This document shows positions 59,046 through 64,000 of a DNA stretch of 64,000 nt, piece after piece (positions within the stretch are counted from its first letter, which is position 1; the number at the start of each line of letters is the position of its first letter). Under the pieces are notes generated by a model that saw nothing but the letters and a program-made list of their open reading frames with translations, was not told the DNA's origin and ran no database searches. The DNA comes from Streptomyces bambusae. Lineage in GTDB: Bacteria > Actinomycetota > Actinomycetes > Streptomycetales > Streptomycetaceae. Where the stretch lies: contig NZ_JAJAUZ010000030.1 in NCBI RefSeq assembly GCF_020532645.1, forward strand, positions 1 to 64,000, in the 5' to 3' direction. Made by a program: the position numbers and the translations under genes.

Positions 59046-60869
59046 TTAGTTGTCGCTGTCGCTGTCCTGATGAGTCGCTTCCTCCGACAGCAGTGGTAGC
59101 AACTCGATCTCTGCAGGCTTCAGGAAAATTTTCACGTTGACTGCAAATTGATCGTCGCTGGTGGTGGAGTAGAGAGGCGTGGGCTTTTCGAAGCCCGCGG
59201 CAAGAGCGGCGACAGCACCCTTGTCCATCGGGGGCACAAGCTCGTCGTTGTGAAGAATTTCTTCCCAGATTATCCGCTCCTCGGCAGTGAAATTCTCGTA
59301 AGCCTTGAGCCACTTGCGATTGATGCCGTCGTGATTGGTGCTGCGGAAATGCTCGATCATGTGGGGCATCTTGGCGCGAATTTTCTTGCTTCGCTCCTTG
59401 TCTCGGAATTCGTCTCGGATCTCCTCGGCTATTTCCGTTCGGGCGACCTGTTCCGGGCCGGTCAGGTTGCGCTCCGCCCCTTGGAAGCTGGCGAGCAGGG
59501 TCGCGGCGTTGGTTTGGAGTCCGGCGCCGTCTGCGGTTGCGCCGTCGCGGTATACGTGCGACGCTTTCGCGCTGGTGTGTGCCACGAGGAACCGCTGGTG
59601 GAAAAGGGTCCGAACTGCATTGGCGAGGTTCTCGACCAGCGGCTTGTAGTGGCCGCTGTTGCTGTCGATTGAGGAGATCAGTGTCGATTCAACGAAAAGC
59701 TCACTCCAGCCCGCTGCCTGTTTGGTAGTGGAGTACTCTCGCTTCTCGGCCGCGTCCTTGAAGAAAATCTGATCGCCCTCAGGTGTTTTGGCCGCGTGCA
59801 CCACCTTGCCCACGGTCAGCATCCCCGCACCTCTGACGGGTTCGCCGCGGCTATTACTGGTGTGGCGTTCCACGATTTTCTGAACCCTGCCTGCCGACAC
59901 GATCTTTGCGAGGTTCCCGTAATCCGTCCAAGGGATGCCCTCCTCGGCCAGCTTCTGGATGCTCTTGTCGAGCCTTGGAAGGTCGGACTTTCCGTTCGCA
60001 ACCTTGTAGAAGAGCCGGAGGTTGTCCTGGAACAGGAAGAGCTTGTCTTCCTGCGTCAGTACCCATCCCCACGCACCGGGGCCTACTTGCTCGCCGTCTC
60101 GGACCAATCCCCAGCCGTTGCCCCCCTCAAGCGGGCAGTCCCCCTTGAGCGGGGTGAGGGTTACGATCCGCTGAAGTTCGTCCTTCACGTCGTAATACAG
60201 AACGCCATTCCAAGCGTCGGCCTCGGGGCCGTATTCATCTGGGTCGCTGACGCTCTTCAGGGCACGGGGACTGATCACTGGACCTTTTGACTTGAGAACC
60301 TTTGCGCGTACGAGTTCCGATTGAGCCTTGGCTCTTTTCTTGTGGAACGCTTTTACCGATTCTTCCCGGTGAAGTGTCTGGTCTGTATCATTGTTGCGAT
60401 ACCTGAATTCACCAGTCTTCGTGTCTGCGCGCTGGAGACCTCCCCCCAGCTCTCGGGTGACTTCCCAGCCTCGCTCTACCGGCTCGACGCGGTCTGCGTG
60501 GACCCGGGCCACGAGGACTCCTGCCTCGTTGTAGAGCGTGTCCCCCTCGGGGTTGCACACGGCAAACCAAAGACCCTGCAGCCAGGGAAGTACGGCCAGG
60601 TCAATGTAGGGTTCAATGCCGTCCGCTTCGATGTTGCCGTGGAGGTGTTGTGCCTCCTCGAGGCACCACGTTGCGTTCATGCCCTTCCGCTCATGGACAG
60701 CCATCAGCGTGTGGTAGAGACGCTCCCCGGCAGCAGCCAGCGCTGCCCCGTCTGACGGATCCGGCCAACCAAGTGTGCTGCCCAGGTTGACCGTGGTCTC
60801 GTCCGACTTCACGCGCTCGTTGCCCGCAATCTGCTGGAAGAGCTGCTTGAACTGTTCTTCTTTTATCAC
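59046..60869 (-). CDS. Lower-GC 607-residue protein of unknown function with SGHYKP motif
   Basis: 607 residues from ATG 60869; clean open frame. No signal peptide, no membrane segment. N-terminal FKQLFQQIAGNERVKSDETT; middle segment LFVESTLISSIDSNSGHYKP followed by a helix; C-terminal half strongly helical and charged (EIAEEIRDEFRDKERSKKIR). 'SGHYKP/RP' elements occur in effector- or toxin-type proteins, which suggests, but does not prove, a similar context. Codon use is clearly less GC-biased than in neighbours, a sign of acquisition. Convergent with the barstar-like gene. No enzyme family recognised. Confidence 0.7.
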   Translation of the reverse strand: MIKEEQFKQLFQQIAGNERVKSDETTVNLGSTLGWPDPSDGAALAAAGERLYHTLMAVHERKGMNATWCLEEAQHLHGNIEADGIEPYIDLAVLPWLQGLWFAVCNPEGDTLYNEAGVLVARVHADRVEPVERGWEVTRELGGGLQRADTKTGEFRYRNNDTDQTLHREESVKAFHKKRAKAQSELVRAKVLKSKGPVISPRALKSVSDPDEYGPEADAWNGVLYYDVKDELQRIVTLTPLKGDCPLEGGNGWGLVRDGEQVGPGAWGWVLTQEDKLFLFQDNLRLFYKVANGKSDLPRLDKSIQKLAEEGIPWTDYGNLAKIVSAGRVQKIVERHTSNSRGEPVRGAGMLTVGKVVHAAKTPEGDQIFFKDAAEKREYSTTKQAAGWSELFVESTLISSIDSNSGHYKPLVENLANAVRTLFHQRFLVAHTSAKASHVYRDGATADGAGLQTNAATLLASFQGAERNLTGPEQVARTEIAEEIRDEFRDKERSKKIRAKMPHMIEHFRSTNHDGINRKWLKAYENFTAEERIIWEEILHNDELVPPMDKGAVAALAAGFEKPTPLYSTTSDDQFAVNVKIFLKPAEIELLPLLSEEATHQDSDSDN

Positions 60870-61043
60870 TTCGGGTCCCGTCCAATTAGGCGTCGTGGGC
60901 GTTGTGCAAAATCTATTGCGCCCTCATGAGCCACGCTATGTCTGCCGGGGCAGCCGGGCGGGCAAAGCATTACTTCCCGTGGTCACTTTTCCGCCTACGG
61001 ATCTTTACCTGGCACCCACAGTCGAGCCGACGTAATCAGAATT

Positions 61044-61480
61044 GTGATCAGTGGTGTCGCTGCAGCACGAGGACGAGCAGTCCGGACGCGTGCACCTAAG
61101 GAGCTGATCACTGCGCTGCGGCGCGAGGGTACGGACCCGGTCCGCAAGGGCCGGCCATGGAGCCTGCTGCTGGAGGACCGGGTCCTGTTGGTCACGGCGT
61201 ACTGGCGGACGAGCCTGACGCTGCGGCAACTCGCCCCGCTGTCCGGTGTGTCGAGGTCCGCCGCCGACCGCACCATCGACCACCTCGGGCCGTCGTCGAA
61301 GAACCGTCCGTACTCCACCAACCATCATGTCGTCATCGACGCCGGGTACCCGCCTCGTCGTAGCCGTCGGCCGGCCGCTGCCCGGCAACCGCAACGACCG
61401 CAAGGCCTGGGGACTGTCCGGTCCCAAGGCCGCCGTCGGCAAGACGACCGCGGTCGCGGACATGCGATGCTCGGTATCGC
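61044..61480 (+). pseudogene. IS5-type transposase remnant
   Basis: Reads KELITALRREGTDPVRKGRP, EDRVLLVTAYWRTSLTLRQL, APLSGVSRSAADRTIDHLGP: the HTH_Tnp_4 N-terminus of IS5-family transposases. After a deletion the DDE part appears in another frame (TRLVVAVGRPLPGNRNDRKA), then decays. Upstream 60870-61043 and downstream to 61690 show no gene. Confidence 0.75.
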
Positions 61481-61696
61481 GAGCCTGCACAATTCACCCT
61501 CACCGGCCGATCCGGTGCCGGACGCGCCCGCACATGACGCGCTCCCGTCGGAGGATTCCGGCACGACAGGTGCCCGTTGCAGACGGATGCACCCGTGACG
61601 CGAACGGACGACGGAGTTCCCCCGCGGGGTCGAGCGTCGGGCTTCGCGCGGGTGACGCGGCGTGACGGGCCTGCGGCGAGTGAGGTTGGGGCGGGC

Positions 61697-61924
61697 ATGA
61701 ACGGAACCGCCCCCGCCCCGATACTGACCGCCGCCCCCGACACCGCAGCAGCAGGATGCGGACAGCCGCCCGCGAGCGCGGATCCGGCGCCCGACGCCGC
61801 CGACGCCATACGGGACCGGCCCGCGGCCGTCCGCCCCACCGTCCGGGCCCTGCCCGGCGCCGCACCGCCCTCGCCCTGCCGTCCCGGCCGTCCCGGAGAG
61901 GAGCACCCCGAGGAGGCGGCGTGA
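61697..61924 (+). CDS. Possible 75-residue Pro/Ala-rich protein
   Basis: ATG 61697 with a G-rich leader; reads MNGTAPAPILTAAPDTAAAG and ends PGEEHPEEAA-stop. Its only support is the GTGA overlap with the following single-helix protein gene. Confidence 0.25.
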   Translation: MNGTAPAPILTAAPDTAAAGCGQPPASADPAPDAADAIRDRPAAVRPTVRALPGAAPPSPCRPGRPGEEHPEEAA

Positions 61925-62121
61925 TCTTCTCGCTGCTGGTCCTCGGCCCCTGCCTCCTTGCGGTCCTGCTCCTGCCGCGGAATCACAGCCGGCCCCGCCG
62001 GCCCCCCACCCGCCGGCCCCGGCTCCGGCCCCGGCTCCGGCCCCGGGCACGGACGACGGCAACGGCCGGAGCCTCCCCGTGCCACGGGCCGGGCCGCGCC
62101 CGTCCCCGGCACGCCACCTGA
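61921..62121 (+). CDS. Possible small single-helix membrane protein
   Basis: 66 residues from GTG 61921, overlapping the previous stop (GTGA). Begins VIFSLLVLGPCLLAVLLLPR, one membrane helix, then a basic Arg/Pro-rich tail partly encoded by a CGGCTCCGGCCC-type repeat. A perfect terminator hairpin follows 19 bases after the stop. Confidence 0.35.
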   Translation: MIFSLLVLGPCLLAVLLLPRNHSRPRRPPTRRPRLRPRLRPRARTTATAGASPCHGPGRARPRHAT

Positions 62122-62140
62122 CGTCTGCCGGCCGCCGGCC

Positions 62141-62174
62141 GGGAGGGTCCGCGCCGCACGGCGCGGACCCTCCC
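62141..62174 (+). terminator. Perfect 15-bp hairpin
   Basis: GGGAGGGTCCGCGCC / GGCGCGGACCCTCCC with a 4-base loop. Marks the end of the unit upstream of the PI-PLC gene. No T-tract. Confidence 0.75.
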
Positions 62175-62298
62175 GCATCCCGGAGCCCCGCTCCGCCGGC
62201 ACCGGCTCCGCCCCGAACGTCAGCGGGGCGTCAGCGGAACGGCAGCGCGAGCCCCGAGAGTGACTGGCGCACCGCCTTCGCACTCGGACAGGAGCTCC

Positions 62299-63858
62299 AT
62301 GTCCCGCCCCACCCCCCACCCCCGCACCAGAGCACGCCGCCGGTACGGCATCCCTGCGCGACTCATGACGGTCTGCGCCGTCCTGGGCGCCGCCCTCCTC
62401 GCCCCCACCACCACCGCCGGTGCGGCCGGTTCGACCAACAGCGACGCCTACCGCAACCTCGGCGCAGCGGACCGGGCCGACTGGCTGCGGAGCTACGCCT
62501 CGGACGCCAGGCTTTCGGAGCTGTCCCTGCCCGGCACCCACGACACGCTCTCCATCCACGGCGGGGCCGCGGTACAGACGCAGGAGGACTACGGCGACAG
62601 CGCGGACACCCTCACGGCGCAGCTGGAGCGGGGCATCCGGGCCATCGACATCCGGGTCCGGGTCACCGAGAACAAGTACTTCACGGTCCACCACAGCGCG
62701 TACTACCAGCAGGCCAACTTCGACGACGTCCTGACCAAGGCGCAGTCCTTCCTCCGCTCCCACCCGGGCGAGACGATCGTGATGCGGCTGCGGGCCGAGT
62801 GCCCGTACACAGGCGGGTCACCCACCGACTGCGCGAACGACCCCAAGTCGGTCACGTCGGCGCGGGTCCGGGAGATATTCGCCGAGTACCGGCAGAAGTA
62901 CTCCGGTCTGTTCCACGCGGCCACCTCGTCCGGTGCCGCCCGCGCGGACGTCCCCAGGCTCGGCGACGTCCGGGGCAAGCTGGTCCTCGGCAGCTTCGAC
63001 AACGTCGACAGCGACGCGTACGGGATCAAGGGCTTCAACGACAACAAGGAAGACCACTGGGCCCCGTCGTCGGTGCCGGCGAAGTGGGCATACGTCCAGG
63101 ACAACATCAAGAAGGCGGTTGCGAGCAGCACGAGCTCGATGTTCGTGACGTACACCTCGGCCTCCGACATGCTCAACCGGCTCCCGTTCGAGTTCGCCGG
63201 CGGCTACCGGTCGGTCCAGGGCGGCGTCACCACCGACGTGCCGGGAGTCAACTACCAGCTGATGAAGTGGCTCACGGGCGGTGGAGGGCGCATCGGCATC
63301 GTCCTCATGGACTTCCCGGGCCGCGGCCTGGTGGACGAGATCATCGCCCGCAACAAGGACTACGTGGTCAAGGGCGGGGACCGGGCGATCTGGCTGGTCG
63401 ACAGCGTCGCCAAGACGTACAAGAACAGCCGGTACAGCCGATGCATGGTGCGCGGACCCGAGTTCGAAGGGTCGACGACCGGCGGCGTGGTCACCCAGCG
63501 CGAATGCCAGTCGACGCCGCCCAGCAGCCACCAGTGGAGGGCCGAGCAGCCGCCCGCCTCGTACGACCCCAAGGGCCACTTCTGGATCAAGGCGAGCAAC
63601 GGCAAGTGCCTGACGCTCCCTGTCAGCGACGGCAGTGCGCCGCCCGCCGGTGCCCAGCTGTTCTGGTGGCCCTGCGAGACCCGCTGGTTCTCCGGAAACC
63701 AGATGTGGAACATCGTGCCCACCTACGTCGCCGTCCCGGGCGGCTCCACCATGGCGTACAAGTTCATCAGCAACTGGACCGGCCTGTGCCTGTCCATGGA
63801 CACGGCCACCGCCGCCACGGCGGGCGGCAAGGTCACGCAGGACGCCTGCCCGAGGTGA
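62299..63858 (+). CDS. Secreted phosphatidylinositol-specific phospholipase C with lectin-like tail
   Basis: 519 residues; ATG 62299 with AGGAG just upstream. Signal peptide about 1-43 (ARLMTVCAVLGAALLAPTTT). PI-PLC X domain about 60-385: LSLPGTHDTLSIHGG (His81), RGIRAIDIRVRVTENKYFTV then HHSAYYQ (second catalytic His), MRLRAECPY, LVLGSFDNVDSDAYG. The C-terminal 130 residues have ricin-type features (WRAEQPP, FWIKASNGKCLTLPV, LCLSMDTATAATAGGKVTQD). Bacterial PI-PLCs cleave PI or GPI anchors to cyclic inositol phosphate without Ca2+. Ends at a terminator. Confidence 0.92.
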   Translation: MSRPTPHPRTRARRRYGIPARLMTVCAVLGAALLAPTTTAGAAGSTNSDAYRNLGAADRADWLRSYASDARLSELSLPGTHDTLSIHGGAAVQTQEDYGDSADTLTAQLERGIRAIDIRVRVTENKYFTVHHSAYYQQANFDDVLTKAQSFLRSHPGETIVMRLRAECPYTGGSPTDCANDPKSVTSARVREIFAEYRQKYSGLFHAATSSGAARADVPRLGDVRGKLVLGSFDNVDSDAYGIKGFNDNKEDHWAPSSVPAKWAYVQDNIKKAVASSTSSMFVTYTSASDMLNRLPFEFAGGYRSVQGGVTTDVPGVNYQLMKWLTGGGGRIGIVLMDFPGRGLVDEIIARNKDYVVKGGDRAIWLVDSVAKTYKNSRYSRCMVRGPEFEGSTTGGVVTQRECQSTPPSSHQWRAEQPPASYDPKGHFWIKASNGKCLTLPVSDGSAPPAGAQLFWWPCETRWFSGNQMWNIVPTYVAVPGGSTMAYKFISNWTGLCLSMDTATAATAGGKVTQDACPR

Positions 63859-63865
63859 CGGCAGC

Positions 63866-63902
63866 CGGGAGGGCCGGGACGCACGGCGCCCCGGCCCTCC
63901 CG
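63866..63902 (+). terminator. Hairpin after the PI-PLC gene
   Basis: Perfect 13-bp stem CGGGAGGGCCGGG / CCCGGCCCTCCCG with an 11-base loop, 8 bases after the stop codon. Confidence 0.7.
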
Positions 63903-63939
63903 TGCGCCCACACGAATTCTGAGGACAGAGGAACGTCAA

Positions 63940-64000
63940 GTGGCGGTGACGACGGCGGTGCGGGCGCCGACGGCATGGTGCTGCGCGAGCACCCCGCCGG
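63940..64000 (+). CDS. Start of a gene running off the right edge
   Basis: GTG 63940 with GAGGAAC 5 bases upstream; reads VAVTTAVRAPTAWCCASTPP to the window end. Too short to identify. Confidence 0.3.
   Translation, partial: MAVTTAVRAPTAWCCASTPP

Noticed and set aside
1..64000. tRNA, rRNA and CRISPR arrays
   Set aside because: No cloverleaf-compatible T-loop/anticodon arrangements and no regularly spaced 25-40 bp repeats were seen.

Overview
The window is high-GC actinobacterial DNA and almost certainly comes from a Streptomyces chromosome. Supporting signs are a chaplin surface peptide, SpoIIE-type phosphatases with ATPase anti-sigma modules, many GTG starts with GTGA overlaps, DUF6087, DUF4394 and DUF5713 proteins, a CYP102 self-sufficient P450, an IS607 element and a class-E-type LAxTG sortase substrate. 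No tRNA, rRNA or CRISPR array was seen. The mix of regulators, exported enzymes, decayed genes and IS remnants looks like accessory or chromosome-arm sequence.

Layout. 1-5.1 kb: a partial vanadium haloperoxidase-like exported protein, a DM13 membrane-anchored protein, an AraC regulator divergent from two SDR oxidoreductases, and a frameshifted small gene. 5.3-14.5 kb: a GCS2-type carboxylate-amine ligase, a VOC protein, a CbiZ-like cobinamide amidohydrolase, Sua5, a STAND-type ATPase lacking its HTH, a secreted DUF4394 protein, a truncated anti-sigma ATPase and a chaplin. 14.8-19.9 kb: a tightly overlapping lipid-modification operon (FAD oxidoreductase, DUF1365, cyclopropane-fatty-acid synthase, the collapsed relic of a second CFA synthase, DUF1295, alpha/beta hydrolase). 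20.4-26.3 kb: a CYP102-type P450-reductase fusion and an MFS pump, with a divergent TetR regulator and a clear inverted-repeat operator. 26.4-32.6 kb: an AI-2E-family transporter, a PAS-GAF-SpoIIE-ATPase phosphatase, a DUF7919-like protein, and a secreted trypsin-like protease facing a stand-alone copy of its pro-region.

32.7-38.7 kb: a TetR gene and an SDR-hydrolase fusion gene sharing the same operator, then Nudix, TSUP transporter, DUF5713, DUF6087 and a lone IS607 TnpA. 38.8-46.4 kb: DUF1963-like protein, a twice-frameshifted membrane gene beside a 17-bp tandem repeat, GNAT, HAD, a small Asp-rich peptide gene in operon with a PIMT-like methyltransferase, a membrane PP2C phosphatase and an endonuclease VII-domain protein. 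46.5-49.6 kb: a TetR-NmrA-SnoaL operon whose promoter spacer is exactly filled by a palindromic operator, an IS481 scrap, and a toxin-antitoxin pair with a frameshifted Doc toxin. 49.7-64 kb: two alpha/beta hydrolases, a 1064-residue LAxTG surface protein beside an orphan sensor kinase, a barstar-family gene facing a lower-GC 607-residue protein of unknown function, an IS5-type transposase relic, and a secreted PI-PLC with a lectin-like tail.

Functional themes are envelope and surface biology, redox and lipid chemistry under local TetR control, and stress or development signalling. The most original candidates are the peptide/PIMT pair at 42.3-43.3 kb, the barstar/607-aa locus, and the free-standing protease pro-region. 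All coordinates were read by eye from the sequence; family names come from motif recognition, not database searches.
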